Shown here: piece by piece, positions 52,292 through 63,787 of the stretch
Layout of the letters: every line of letters starts with the position of its first letter
How positions within the stretch are numbered: the first letter of the stretch is position 1
Assembly (NCBI GenBank): GCA_947396885.1
Contig: OX377204.1
Location: 92,948,728-93,012,727, forward strand
Length of the DNA stretch: 64,000 nt
DNA from: Heligmosomoides polygyrus polygyrus
Lineage: Eukaryota > Nematoda > Chromadorea > Rhabditida > Heligmosomidae
Direction: 5' to 3'
Position numbers and translations under genes: made by a program
The notes under the pieces: model-generated
Databases searched by the model: none
The model's input: only the letters and a program-made list of their open reading frames with translations
What the model was told of the DNA's origin: nothing

Positions 52292-52515
52292 TGCTGTCAC
52301 AACGATGTTTTGATGCGATAATCAAAACTTCGAGCGCCAGGCGGGACTCGAACCCGCACCTCCCTCTGACCGGGCGGGAATGCTCCTTAAAACGCCATTA
52401 CACCACGGGCGCCCTTTGATCGAACGCAACATCCACACCTCGTGGGACCGATCAGCACCCACCCGTATCCGGTATCAACCTCGATACCAGCCAACTGAGG
52501 CTTAAAGAAACTGAT
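52292..52515 (-). repeat. tRNA-derived SINE-like repeat (family B)
   Basis: Plus strand GCTGTCACAACGATGTTTTG, CCAGGCGGGACTCGAACCCG, GCGCCC end of the tRNA-like part, then the CATCCACACCTCGTGGGACC segment and CGATACCAGCCAACTGAGG. The minus tRNA-like part folds as acceptor/T-arm/D-arm but its anticodon arm is irregular. Confidence 0.8.
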
Positions 52516-52526
52516 TTAAATTGTGT

Positions 52527-53680
52527 ATTTATTTATTTATTTATTTCTACGTGCATATAAGACACACGTCAGAGAATATACGAACAAACACAAGGAGAAC
52601 TTAAAAAGAAACCAACATACCAAACAACAAGCAACTCTAACACACCTTAGCTAAAACTAGTACTTCAGCAGATTACGTTTTGCCATACTCCTGAACGCAA
52701 CAAATGACTGCGAGGAGGCAGGTACTCCAATTTTAAGCTTACAAAAGGCTGCTGGCGCTCTACACGCGAAGAACAATGCACGAAGGTTAGACCTGGGCCT
52801 TGCAAAGGATAGCTTAATTGCGCCACCACGAGTTACGGATGGAAACACGGAAAAGGATTTCGAGATACTACTCTTTATGCTTCCATTCAGCAATTTGAAG
52901 ACGATACAAGCATCTCGAAGCTTGCGACGTGATTCCAGAGTATGTAGTCCTAAGTGGCTACTCCTTATACTAGCCCGAGGGATTCTGGAGTGCAAAAAAC
53001 CACCTGCTCTAATCACCACTCTTCTAGTAAACTTTCTTTGGATCGCTTCGAGCATCACAACATTTTTCTTTTTGCCAGGAGAAAAGACTGCAGATCCAAA
53101 TTCAAGAATTGGCCTGACATACACCTTATATGCCATTGTCATCACAAGTAGTCAAATAGATGAGATTTAATTACTTTTTCAAAAATACGGCATGGAAAGG
53201 ACGTGATGCTGATCGGTCTGTAATTACTAGCATCACTCGCTGGGCTCTTTTTTAAAATAGGAGTTACATACGAGTGCTTCCAACGCTGCGGTACCTCACC
53301 ACTCATTAGTGATTGGTTGAAAATGTACGCTAGTGGCCCAGCCACCACATGAGCAGTGTTTTTAAAAAATGAGGTAGGAATCCCATCTGGAGTAAGAGAA
53401 GATGAATCTGAACAGTTGCAAATACCTTCATAAAGCTGTTTCGCATCAAACCACGGAAATGAGAGCATAGGCTCACAAACATCCGGATTATAGTTAGCAG
53501 TTCAAAATCGTCCTCCTGATAAACTTCACAGAATTTGTCAGCCAGTACTTCCGCCTTGTCCTTGTCCGTGCTCGCTATCCAACCATCTTTACACAGACAA
53601 CCCACCGAACCAACCGGCTTCTTTTCTAACAGAACTATTCGACTCTTCCTTTCCTTTCCAAAAGAAAACGCTCTTCAAAT
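52527..53680 (-). pseudogene. CR1-like LINE, internally deleted
   Basis: The 3' tail is (TTTA)n at 52,527-52,545 on the plus strand. Minus-strand protein pieces in order are DKAEVLADKFCEVYQEDDFE, SSLTPDGIPTSFFKNTAHVV then VPQRWKHSYVTPILKKSPAS and NYRPISITSFPCRIFEKVI (fingers of the RT). The palm with the catalytic FADD box is missing. The thumb and C-terminus (AYKVYVRPILEFGSAVFSPG, LEAIQRKFTRRV, LGLHTLESRRKLRDACIVFK) follow directly. At least one frameshift lies near 53,490. Dead copy. Confidence 0.85.
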
Positions 53681-53852
53681 GTCGCTCAAAAGTTTCAAAA
53701 ATTTTCTTGACCGTCGACTTAAAGGAGATCATTCACTTTTTCATGAAATTCACCACTTAGTTTGCTTTTTGCAGCAGTGATTACACTAGTGTTGTTTTCA
53801 TTTGTTTCAACTTGTTTTAATCTAATTGGTAAAAACAATAAAGAATCAGTTT

Positions 53853-54070
53853 CTTTAAGCCTCACTTGGCTGGTATCGAGGTCGTAAGCTGTCACAACGA
53901 TGTTTTGTTGCGATCAAAACTTCTAGCGTCAGGCGGGACTCGAACCCGCACCTCCCTCTGACCGGGCGGGAATGCTCTACGCCTTTACACCATCGGCGCC
54001 GTTTGCTTGAACGCAACATCCACACCTCGTGGGACCGATCAGCACCCACCTGTATCCGGGATGAGCTGGC
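53853..54070 (-). repeat. SINE family B, left arm of inverted pair
   Basis: Plus strand CTGTCACAACGATGTTTTGT, CAGGCGGGACTCGAACCCGC, then CACCATCGGCGCCG and the CATCCACACCTCGTGGGACC segment. Confidence 0.8.
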
Positions 54071-54071
54071 C

Positions 54072-54141
54072 GCTGGGAGGTGCGGGTTCGAGTCCCGCCT
54101 CGCGCTAGAAGTTTTGATCGCAACAAAACATCGTTGTGACA
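54072..54141 (+). repeat. SINE family B, right arm
   Basis: GGTGCGGGTTCGAGTCCCGC, CTCGCGCTAGAAGTTTTGAT, AACAAAACATCGTTGTGACAG. With the left arm it makes a hairpin closed by tRNA-like T-arms. Confidence 0.8.
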
Positions 54142-54267
54142 GTTTAATTGGTAAAACATTTTGTCTTTTTCTAAAATTGTACGGTCTCTAAGTTGTGCTG
54201 TATTTTACTGTTCTTTTTTATGTAAGGTATACGTAACATTATCACGCCTCTAATGAAAAATTAATAA

Positions 54268-54573
54268 AGGATAAAAAAGGATAAATAACGGCGTTACTTA
54301 ATCCCTTTTGGGATACGCCACGCATTCTACTTCTACGGGATGTCGTGGAGGCGATTTGAATGCGTATTTGGCCATACAATGTCTTGCAGTGGCCAGCCGA
54401 CGAACAGATTAGCGCTCTATCCTTCCCAGACACGTCTGGTACCAATTCACCGACCCCGGAGGGATGGAAGGCTTGGTTGGCCTGGGCGGGTGGGAAATCC
54501 GAACCAGGAACCTGGTATCGGGTGCACGCGACAGCCGGCGCCTCCTCCGACTGCGCTATACGCGCCCGAATCA
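54268..54573 (-). repeat. tRNA-derived SINE family A
   Basis: Tail GGATAAAAAAGGATAAATAA, 3' region CCACGCATTCTACTTCTACG, head ending CTCCGACTGCGCTATACGCG. Full copy. Confidence 0.85.
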
Positions 54574-54599
54574 GAAATAAATAAATAAATAAATAAATT

Positions 54600-54900
54600 T
54601 TAAAGCGGTGCAGTTGAATAATGTACGGTTCTTTGTTGACCGTAACGTTCCTTTAGAGCATTTCCCTGTTCACCATGCCTTCTCAGTCCCCACAAACGCA
54701 GATCTTGGTCTTCTTTGGCTGGAGATCCCGCCTAACTTTCTCTACGGCATATCATCTGGAGCCATCCATTCCTTTTCGCCTCATATTGAAGTGAAAGCAC
54801 CATTTCTCATCTTCTGTGATGATTCAGTAAAAACGCTGTTTATGGCCGCATGTTGCTCGTTAACGGGCGAGATGTGAAGCAATTTGAAGACGTTGTTCCT
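54600..54900 (-). pseudogene. Mariner transposase fragment
   Basis: Minus-strand frames give KWCFHFNMRRKG after a TGDE-like remnant, then LQPKKTKICV, NREML, RNVTVNKEPYIIQLHRF. These follow the mariner order DEKW..., W...KK.m..., ELL...TVn...Y..QL. Several stops; both ends missing. Confidence 0.6.
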
Positions 54901-55139
54901 GGTTGATTTCAGACAGATCGTCAAGCACCCAGGCCCAAAAAATTTTCGAATTCCAGTGAGGGAGATGGCTAGAAACTGTTATTGTTGCTGTCGTTTCTTG
55001 TTAATTTTAAGTGAATTGTTTAAAAAAGGCATCCTAATCAGCAACTAGGAGTCGCACTCGCTCAGCTCATTGAACTGGCTTTGTCCAAAGACCAAAAACG
55101 CGGTTGGTATTGTAGAATTAAAGCATATCCACTCTTTCC

Positions 55140-55575
55140 AATTATAGTTGTGTTTCTAGGAAATCTTGTCGACGAAATTATTCGAAATGGAAAAATTTCG
55201 AGCGAATTAATCAACGAATTTATTCGATCATTAATTTTTTCGAATGATCAAAAACCGAATGAGCTCCGTTTTTCGATTATTCAAATATTCGAATAGTCGA
55301 TAATTTGTCTGAATTGGGTTATGTGCTTAAAAACTTGAAGTTTATTCCATATTCGAGTAAAATTATTAGTTATCCGAATAAGTATGATAGCTTCGATTTT
55401 CGAATACTGTTCGAATATGAATCCCTTTCGCTGTTCGAATTCGAACGATTATTCGAATTTTTTAAATCAGCGATGTTTGAATTCAAACTAATATTTGACA
55501 ATCTAGAAATATCCATTATTCGACCTTTTGAATATTCGAGTAAATTATTCGAACAATTATTTCAATATATATTAG
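55140..55575. repeat. Degenerate TTCGAATA tract
   Basis: Dozens of TTCGAAT, ATTCGA and ATATTCGAG words in 430 bases, open by chance in one plus frame. The same word family flanks the mariner at 40 kb and appears at 58,835-58,995. Confidence 0.7.
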
Positions 55576-56395
55576 CTTGAGCACAACTACATATACTGCC
55601 GACTCCTACTTCTTCTTGCGGCTTGCTTCTTAAAAATATGTATTTAAGATTGCTTATGGAAACAGCATGAAATGCTTGTCACATTCTTAAGTTCTGAAAT
55701 GACGTCTTCTTCTCTGAAGCCTTCTGAGACCTCGGACGAGGATTTCGCTATCCGTTGTCCATCGCGCTCTTCAACAAGACCGATTTCTGACGACTGCAAG
55801 CTATCTCTTCGAAAAGATGTCACTTCTTAGGTTGTTCGAGCACCAAACGTTACCAGTAAGACAACGAGTTGCACCTTCAATTGATTGTCCTATTCCGAAG
55901 TTCTGAAATAATGTCTTCTTCTTCTTTGAACCCTTCTGAGAATTCTGGACGGGATTTCCGGGATGCGTGAAATCAAGTGCCCTCTATTCTTTGCTAAAAA
56001 CACCTTCAGAATTTGAGGCATAGGTACTACATTCGAATGGTTTAATTAAATGCTCGGTTTCTTCTTCGGCTGCAAGTCTGGAACGTTCTTGCAGTGACGT
56101 GCCATATTCGGAGCCGACGAAGGCCGCGCTTCCACTTCTGACGCTGCTTGTCAGTCTTTTTCAACCTCTTGAGGCCTCTGCAATCCTCCTCGCTCCTTTG
56201 CCTTGAATATGCGGTTAGCATCTAGGCTCTCTAGCCTCCTTTAAGGAATTGGTTGACGCATCTGGAACGTCCAACCACTGTCATTCTTTCCTTCCCTTTC
56301 TTTCTTTCTACCTCTTTCCTTCTCACCTTCTCTCATTATAACGGTGTTCATTCGTTTAGTGTTTTTCTAACACGGATAAAGGTTTAAATTCTGTG
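55576..56395. other. No gene recognised
   Basis: Contains a loose direct repeat: AAGTTCTGAAAT(G/A)A(C/T)GTCTTCTTC at about 55,690 and 55,898, each followed by GAA(G/C)CCTTCTGAGA. Confidence 0.45.
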
Positions 56396-56397
56396 CT

Positions 56398-56612
56398 AAA
56401 GAACCCTTATCTGGGATGCCTCAAGCATCTTGTTTCTACAAGATACCTTGGTGACAATTCAAATGCATATTTGGCCTATGGAATGACTTTCGGTGGCCAG
56501 AAAATAGACAAGTCAGTCTTTTGTCCTTCACAGGCAAGTCTGGTACCAATTCGCTGACCGAGGGGGCAAAAAGGTTTGATTGGACTGGGCCGAACCCGAA
56601 CGAAGAAACCTA
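56398..56612 (-). repeat. SINE family A, old diverged copy
   Basis: ATGCATATTTGGCC, GGTGGCCAG, GACAAGTCAGT, GGCAAGTCTGGTACCAATTC match the family, but the head is eroded. Confidence 0.65.
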
Positions 56613-56917
56613 ATTTTCTTTCACATTTTTCTAACCTGAACCAGATGACTTAAAAAATAAGCAAAATTTAGAAAGAATAAGAAACAAAACCTGTATTCTG
56701 AAAGAACTAAACTTTTTCCTTCTAATAGCATATGGCACTAAACTAAAAGATAATTTTTTCTCTCTTTAACTGTCCACAAAAAATTGACGAAAATCAGCAA
56801 ATAAAGGCAACACACTCTGATCAGGTAAAGCATTCTTTTTCGGCGAGCATATAACACTGTCGAAGACAATTTTAACCCAAGGATAGAAACCATTGGTAAA
56901 AAATATTAAATAAAATA

Positions 56918-58330
56918 TTTTTAATCACCTGCATCACCTGTCGTCCCGTTGATCATCGACTTGTTCGAACGGGCGCCAACAGCGTCTCCATTCGTTCCTC
57001 TCGCGTGCCAAAATGCTCCAATGGATCTTCTTCGCTCCAGGGACACGAAGACCGTCATATCGGTCGTTCAGGGCTTTCGCGAAGAAGTACGACCTACGGG
57101 TTGGTGGGCGTCCTGGTGCTCTCTTGACATCCCGCGGAATTCAGTCGGTGACGGCTCTTGTCCAGCGGGTGTCTTCGAAGGGCATTACGTGGCCGGCCCA
57201 CCTAATTTTCGACAACTTGGCCCACGCGGCAGCGTCTCTGATCTTCGAACGTCGGCGAAGCTCGGAACTCCGGAGGCCTTCTCTCACTTGCGTGAGTCGT
57301 GTCACTCCGAAAATCGTGCTCTCGATTCCACGCTGCGCGATGCTGACGCTCGCGTGTTCATCCTGCTTTCGTATGGCCATAGTCTCGGAGACGTATGTTA
57401 GGACAGGAAGAACGGCAGTGTCGAATAGGTGGGAACGGAGTCGAACGTTCTTGGTCTTCTTCGCGACTTCTTCGACGCTCTTGAAAGCTCCCCAAGCCTC
57501 TCGTTTCCTCCTGCTCAGCTCTGGCGCTAGGTCGTTGGCCATATTGACTTCGCGACCCAGATACACGTAGCTGGAGCATTCGGAGATGTTCGTTCCGTTG
57601 AGCGAGAATGGGGCATCAGAAACTTGTCCGTTCCTCATGAACATCGTCTTCGTAAGATTCAGCTGCAGTCCAACGTTCCCACATACACGACCGAAGTCGG
57701 CCAGCATTCGCTCCGCCTGCCTTGCCGGCCGTCGACCTTCACTCCCTTGTCTTCCCATTCTAGTTCGCGCATGACGTTTTCGAGGGTGGCGCTGAAGAGC
57801 TTCGGGGATATGGTATCCCTCTGCCGAACCCCTCTCTTCACGTCGATGACGACGTCGTTGTAGAATGGAGATCTCGAAGGACTCTGATGTACTGAGTATA
57901 ATAAATGTACTGAGTTGGAACGTCCTCAGTGAGCAGGGCTTCGAGGACCGCTTCAGTCTCGACGGAGTCGAATGCCTTCTTCAGATCGATGAACGTAAGG
58001 CACAGCGGCAGCTTAAACTCTCGCGACACTTCGATGAGCTTCGTAATGGTGTGTATAAGGTCGATCGTGCTGAATCCTCTCCGAAATCCTGCTTGTTCGC
58101 ATGGCTGTCCTTCGTCCAGCGTTCTGCTGATCCTATTCAGGATAACTCGAGTGAACAGCTTGTAGACTACGGACAGCAGGCAGATCGGGCGATAGTTGCC
58201 AATGTCGTGCACGTCTCCCTTCTTGTACAGCAAGGCGGTCTTGCTGATCTTCCACTGAGATGGTACCTTGCATTTCGACAGGTAGCGTGTGAAGAGCCGC
58301 GGAAAGGTGTTGATGAGCGTTGGCGTGAGA
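56918..58330 (-). pseudogene. RTE-type LINE, 5'-truncated, catalytic box deleted
   Basis: The minus strand begins inside the reverse transcriptase ([20 protein letters not shown]) and runs to the family's 3' end (ACAGGTGATGCAGGTGATTA). Compared with the copy at 34.8 kb it has a deletion of about 52 bases at 57,740 removing [18 protein letters not shown], that is the catalytic FADD box, and shifting the frame. There is also a small rearrangement duplicating TQYI, and TGA replacing a Trp codon near 57,140. It retains the C-terminus that the 34.8 kb copy lacks: ANDLAPELSRRKREAWGAFK, LPVLTYVSETMAIRK, IRWAGHVMPFEDTRWTRAV and on to [17 protein letters not shown]. No function possible. Confidence 0.9.
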
Positions 58331-58334
58331 AAAT

Positions 58335-59125
58335 ATTTATAATAAATAAATATAATAAATATTATAAAATACGTAGTCCAGACACTCGTCTTTATGCTCT
58401 GAAAATTAACAAAAATCGAAACGGACGAAAAAAATCTGTCACGTAACTGTTGTTGTATATTAGAACAAATCATCTTCTTTCGAATGGTATATAACGACGT
58501 ATAAAAGTCTTTAAACGGCAAAGATCATTTTTCTTATTTGACCTTACACTTTAAATGTGCAAAATTCAAAACAAAAGAAAGCGAAACGTATTTTCTCATT
58601 AGAGCAGTATACAATTCTATACAAAAAACTTTAGCAAACTTGTGAAAAATGGTACAAAAACGATGGGACATGATTTCCAACCTGACATGAAATATAAGCT
58701 TTCCTCATGCGTTCAAGGTATAGGTATGGAATGACAACTTTTCAACTTTTTGTGCCACGTGAGGTGAAATATTCAAGCTGTCTCTGAGATATGCAGTCCT
58801 AGAGGATCGAGCGTATAGCCAGTGACATCGAGAAATCTGATTTTTTTCGACGAATTCGACCACTCGAAACTCGACAGTTGAAAATCGAATCATATTCGCT
58901 ATTTCGAAATTCGATATTTTAAAAAATATGATGTATCCCGTCATTTAAAAATTTGATATTTCTGTAACCGAATGTTATTCGGTCATTCAAAATTCGATTT
59001 CTTCCGAAGGACAAGGTACAATATTCATCCACTGCTGACCACTAGGAGCTAAGAACTTCTTAACCATCCACCTCTACATAAGCGCTGTAGCTCCCTACTT
59101 CTACCATTGGAGTAGTTGGTTATTA
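58335..59125. other. No gene; TTCGAAT-like tract
   Basis: AT-rich. The part 58,835-58,995 has repeated TTCGAAATTCGATATT-like words. A stretch at 58,450-58,690 loosely resembles 48,640-48,745 (TCTTTCGAATGGTATATAA, TTTCCAACCT). Confidence 0.4.
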
Positions 59126-59127
59126 TT

Positions 59128-59455
59128 TATTTATTTATTGCCAATTCAAACCACACACACAAGAAATTCACAGGAGCAGCAAAATAATTTGGCTATTGAA
59201 AGAAAACATGAAATAGAAGAAAAAGAAAAACAAGAAGGAAATAGGGCAAAGGTAGGATTCGTGAATAATTGGTGAAGGTTAGGAAAAGCTGAAAGCTTTA
59301 CTGATGCGCATATCGTGCATGTAAAACAGGAGGCCGTTTGTACTTTGCTGAGACAGTTAGGGTGCAGTCGACGATGAGAAAAAGAACACCGCGAGGCGAA
59401 AAACAGAGGGCTTACAACACTACTACCAGGTGCTAGACTAGCTGTAACCTATGTG
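59128..59455 (-). pseudogene. CR1-like LINE 3' end
   Basis: Plus-strand TTATTTATTTATTTATTGCC tail; a minus frame gives LFFASRCSFSH...LSAFPN, which fits the LFFACRAPAAF...SQSFVAFRS C-terminus of the copy at 52.7 kb. Only the last 100 codons remain. Confidence 0.5.
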
Positions 59456-60355
59456 GGGTACCTTGTAAGTGTTGAAAGGTGAAAGTTGATACGCACCCCA
59501 GAAGGTTACCCTGATGGGAGGTCATAAGCTCTTACCTGCTCGCGTTTCAATTGAAAGGTGATTGATAGGAGACTCAAGACAAACAGTGTCTAGCAAAGGC
59601 TATTTTTCAGAAGAATAAGCCTTTTAGTAGTAACACCTGAAAATTTTCGTTCCGCAAATGTCATCGGGATAAAATGTCAGAGCAGAGAAGAGACGAATGC
59701 AATCGATTCATGTCCGTAATTGGCGCCTCCGTCCACTGTACCACCTAACAGATCGATCACTCAACCTCTGACTGAATACGGTCATTCCACAAGGATCTGA
59801 CGTGCTTTGCATGACGACTTGAAATTCGGAGATGGTCTGTCCTCTGTGTTCCGTGCAATCCAACACCATTTCTTCATTACGGAAATTGTGTCGCATCGGA
59901 AAAGGAATCCGATGTCGTCATGGTATTTTTGAGAACAGTACATGTTCTCCCCCTTTCTCGAGAAACCGTGTCGAAAATTCAATTTGCAACGGTCAAAAGT
60001 GCATCTGAAGTGAACCACTCTCTCGTATAATCCACCTGTTACTAGTTACGCATTCACTGGCTCAAAAAGAAGACTGTCACGCTTTCTCGTTTCTGGAAAG
60101 GGAACTTTTCCTCAGAAGAAATTGTGTTACGTGATGCTATTAACTATCACAAAGTGGAATGGTGCACTATTGGTGCACACATGATATTTCATAGGACGAT
60201 TATTTTCTTACTGTCTTACCTCACCTTGGGTTACTGTGTCCATCAGTTTGACCCAATACAACATCTTTGAAAATTTTGGTTGGTATTGGGTTGATCGAAA
60301 AGTCTAACAACACTAGCACAACACATTGCAATACAATAGAATATAATACAATATG
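59456..60355. other. No gene recognised
   Basis: Short frames only. At 60,285-60,305 GGTATTGGGTTGATCGAAAAG resembles a mariner terminal repeat and may be the outer end of the element that follows. Confidence 0.4.
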
Positions 60356-60356
60356 C

Positions 60357-61010
60357 AAAAACTTAGTCCACGATATTCTCATCCAAGTCTAAGACCCTGC
60401 CCCATCTTTCAGGCAGCCTTTCAGTTCCTATCCGCCAGGATTCCGAGGAAAAGGAGGAATGTGTGGAAAAGAATTCAGAAACCTCCATTTCCAGTTGACG
60501 CCATTTCCAGTTCCCAGCCTAACTCCAGGATTTTCTCGCGACTCACTTTTGCGACATGAGGACGCGCGTAGTCGTGCAGCAGGTGAACATTTTCTCGTTC
60601 CGGACGTTTTTGGCGCATGACGTCCGCCAAGCTCTGGAGCTGTGTAGCGTAGACAGATGCTGCGACTGTGGTCACACTATCCAGCAACTCCAAGTAAAGC
60701 ATGCCTTCCGAGTCCAAGATAGGGGCAGCCGGAACAAGGTTGATCTTTGAGAGGGATATCTCCAGCCCTGAAGCGCCAAGACCAACAGGCCACTGTGGAA
60801 TAGTGAATGATTTCCTCCTTGAATGCAGCGCAGATGTTGCAGGCTGCAGTCCTTGCGGAATGACCTTGCAGAAATTCGTAGTAGACGATAGGTCTAAGAT
60901 GCTGCTGCTTATCGTTGACATTGTTGTTGTATTCGTATTCGACAAGGCCTTATATAGTGTGCTTGAGGAAGCTTCGAAAATGTACTGTGACGTCACCACA
61001 CAAGATCATT
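60357..61010 (-). pseudogene. Mariner transposase relic
   Basis: Minus strand: ILDSEGMLYLELLDSVTTVA, SVYATQLQSLADVMRQKRPE, RENVHLLHDYARPHVAKVSR, EKILELGWE, then a break, and LPERWGRVLDLDENIVD before a TAA near 60,360. HD-x-ARPH holds the second catalytic Asp. The first Asp region and third Asp (SPDL..D) are missing or frameshifted. The extreme C-terminus is clearly mariner-like. Confidence 0.8.
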
Positions 61011-61269
61011 ACTGGAAGAGATTCAACAAATTTAACAGGCAGTAGCGTAGAGTGTTGCAAGATTTCGATCATCCTAATATGCCATACCTGGGATACCAGT
61101 CGTGCCCCGGGTGAGTCTGCTGCACCGGTGGAAGAACTCATGCGGCCCTCATCCCGATGCCACGTGTCGAGGTCTTACCCATGCGCGCTAGCTCTTACAT
61201 TACCTGCCACGTTAGAGTGAGGCCCTTGTTGTCTCGACTTAGCACATCTCATACCCATGCGTATGTTAT

Positions 61270-61920
61270 TTAGGATCTTTCCCGGGGCTGCTCCTGCGCT
61301 GGCCCCCCGACGGTCTCGCCCATCTTCACATCACACACGTGATACAATTGAACCAGCCGACCCTCTGCAGTATCTACCACTGCGCTCAGAATAAACCCTT
61401 TCCCTCTCTCGAGTCACATGACAATGCGCGTAGATAACATACTTCATAGCTACTCAATACGTACACAATACACATCAATATGGGAACACAATTGCCTACG
61501 AGTTAAGACTGAGCCCCGCCACGTTAGCTACGGGTCAGCCCCAAGCGCAAGCCGCAGATCCTTCCTCGCTCCTACCCTGGAGCCTGCGCTCACGAAGGCG
61601 GTCGGTTGCTCGGTCGGTCTCTGCGGTTACCTCTGATTGTCATCCCTGCGCGTCCTGTCCTGGTCGTCCTGGAGTCCTGCGCGGCTGGTCGAGTCGATGT
61701 CCTGGTAGACACTGCGCTGACGATGGAGTACCGGAGCGGAGAGCGGACCGACCGCTCGGTGCGACGACGAAGCCGGAGACTGCCGGGTGCGGGCGGGAAG
61801 GCGTTTATAGTGCGTTGCGTAGCGTGCGCGCGACCGTATGCCCTCCGCGGCCAGGGTGCCTCCCAGCGTGTGAGCCTTTGAAGAGTCGTGACGGAGCGTG
61901 GCGAACATAACGACAATACC
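61270..61920 (+). repeat. Interspersed repeat, copy 2 (partner at 16,895-17,560)
   Basis: See partner. This copy is more GC-rich, with CTCCTACCCTGGAGCCTGCG, GCGTTTATAGTGCGTTGCG and AATAAACCC. The 250 bases before it (61,015-61,265) show nothing recognisable. Confidence 0.55.
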
Positions 61921-61924
61921 ATTC

Positions 61925-62250
61925 TGGAGAGGAAGCGCTACTCCGTCGGTTTCCAAGAGCACGTGCGGAACGTGAGCCAAACTACTATTTTGTTTTTGTT
62001 TGGTTTGGTCCTTTTAGTTCTTTAACTGGCTCATGACATTCATTGGCCTTTCGTTTTCGTCGTTTGACAACGATGTGAAAATTGTAAATGAACTATTTTG
62101 CAAGAGCAAGACAGAACAGAACAGAACAGAACAGACAGACAGACAGACACTGAACTGGCCTTCAAGTGATCCTGTTTGGAATTTCTAAAGCCGTTTGAGG
62201 TCAGATGATTCTACTTATTTTGGTTTTCTAATGGTGCCTTCCTGTGAATA
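61925..62250. other. No gene; short tandem repeats
   Basis: (ACAGA)n and (CAGA)n at about 62,108-62,150. Confidence 0.6.
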
Positions 62251-62252
62251 AA

Positions 62253-62550
62253 AGGATAAAGGATAAAGGACGGCGTTTTCTCAATCCCTTTTGGGATGTG
62301 CCACGCATTCTACTTCTACGGGATGTTGCGGAGGCGACCTGAACGCGTATTTGGCGATACACTGACTTGCGGTGGCCAGCGATGAACAAGTCAGCGCTCT
62401 ATCCTTCCCAGACAAGTCTGGTACCAATTCACCGACCCCGGAGGGATGGAAAGCTTGGTTGGCCTGGGCGAGAAATCCGAACCAGGGACCTGGTATCGGG
62501 TGCAAGTGACAGCCAGCGCCTCCTCCGACTACGCTACACGCGCCCAACGC
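62253..62550 (-). repeat. tRNA-derived SINE family A
   Basis: Tail AAAGGATAAAGGATAAAGGA, full 3' and central regions, head ending CTCCGACTACGCTACACGCG. Full copy. Confidence 0.85.
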
Positions 62551-62554
62551 TTTA

Positions 62555-63430
62555 TAGCTTATTTTAAATAACAGAAAGCCGGAAATTTTTGGTGCCATTA
62601 TGTAATGTTATTATATAATATATAATGTTTGTGTTTTATATTGACTGTGACGGACCTAGAAATGCGAAAGATTAAACCGCACACAAGCAATCGAGTATAA
62701 AATGTGAAGCTTTGGAGAAGCACATGATGCAATCCAATCGATTTTTCTGCATTTTCACGCTTGCCTTAAATTATTAAAGTCTTTACTGGCAACAAAGGTA
62801 TAACCTTTCGAACAGAGCTTTCAAATTTTTATGGCACCCTGTTGTACTTGCCTCGTTCTCATGGGTCATTGACCAGTCATTCAGCTCAAGTTTTCTCCAT
62901 TTTCAACTCAAACAGACTTTGTACGATGCCAATGGTTTGCCTCATAAACTTCCCACCATTCCAGCTCTGCTTCGCCGTTTCGCTGAGTTTAATCGCAGAA
63001 ACGATTGAGCGATGACATTTCAAACCCGCGCTGACGACAAGAGGCGGCGCTGGAGAATCCGTCGACAGCGGCTGCCGCTGTCGTTGCAACATCGGCAGCA
63101 GCAGCAGCAGCAGCATTAGCGGCAGCAGGTGAGAATTGAATTCGAGCAAAAAGCCCGTAATTCTCACCGACGACTGAGCTGAAGCCCATGTGAGGCGGCC
63201 GACCGTCTCGTCGTCAGGCAGAGTACGCGACACTTGAAGGCTTCTGGACCTAATCGACACACTATCTCCAAATCTCATTTTCACTGGCTTCTAGTCGCCA
63301 CCTTGTCAGTTGTCGCGTCCATTAGTCAAATCGCTTGTGTCTTCGTTTCTTTCATGGTCTTCGCTGTGTTGCTCTGTTTATTTTTGCCATTAATTCTTTG
63401 ATTTAAAAATAATTACCGTTTCATCAAAGA
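62555..63430. other. No gene recognised; CAG repeat
   Basis: A GCAGCAGCAGCAGCAGCAGC run at 63,096-63,118 lies in a minus frame as Ala/Ala-rich or Leu-rich text. No domain. Confidence 0.45.
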
Positions 63431-63433
63431 AGA

Positions 63434-63632
63434 ACTCGTCGTAGCGCAGTCAGAGGAGTCGCCAACTCTCACGTGCACCTCGATAGCTTGTTGGTTCGGG
63501 TTTCGCGTAAGCGAATCAAGCCCTCCATCCCTTCCAAGGCCATGTGTTGGTAGTAGATATGCCTTGGAAGGGAAAAGCCGTAGAAGCATAATGCGTGGCG
63601 CATTCCTCAGCGAAAATGGTGGATGCCTGCAG
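63434..63632 (+). repeat. SINE family A, internally rearranged plus copy
   Basis: Head CGTCGTAGCGCAGTCAGAGG and GGTTCGGGTTTCGCG, then a jump to GTAGAAGCATAATGCGTGGC; the middle third is replaced by an inverted CCTTCCAAGGCCAT/ATGCCTTGGAAGG piece. Confidence 0.7.
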
Positions 63633-63682
63633 TGCTGTAGATGAAATGTTCATGTGGATGGCACCGTCAGTGCACTGATTGA

Positions 63683-63786
63683 ATAAAGGAATAAAGGGCG
63701 GCGTTACTCTATCCTTTCTGGATACGCCACGCATACTACTTCTACGGGATATCGTGGAAGCGATTTGAGTGTGCATTTGTTCTTCG
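63683..63786 (-). repeat. SINE family A, 3' fragment
   Basis: GGAATAAAGGGCGGCGTTAC to AAGCGATTTGAGTGTGCATT; joins the next plus copy head to tail-end at 63,787. Confidence 0.75.
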
Positions 63787-63787
63787 T

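Noticed and set aside
52320..52415. Functional tRNA gene (minus strand) in SINE family B
   Set aside because: D- and T-arm boxes are present, but the anticodon arm is irregular and the same sequence recurs in several copies with a common tail, so it is a SINE head.
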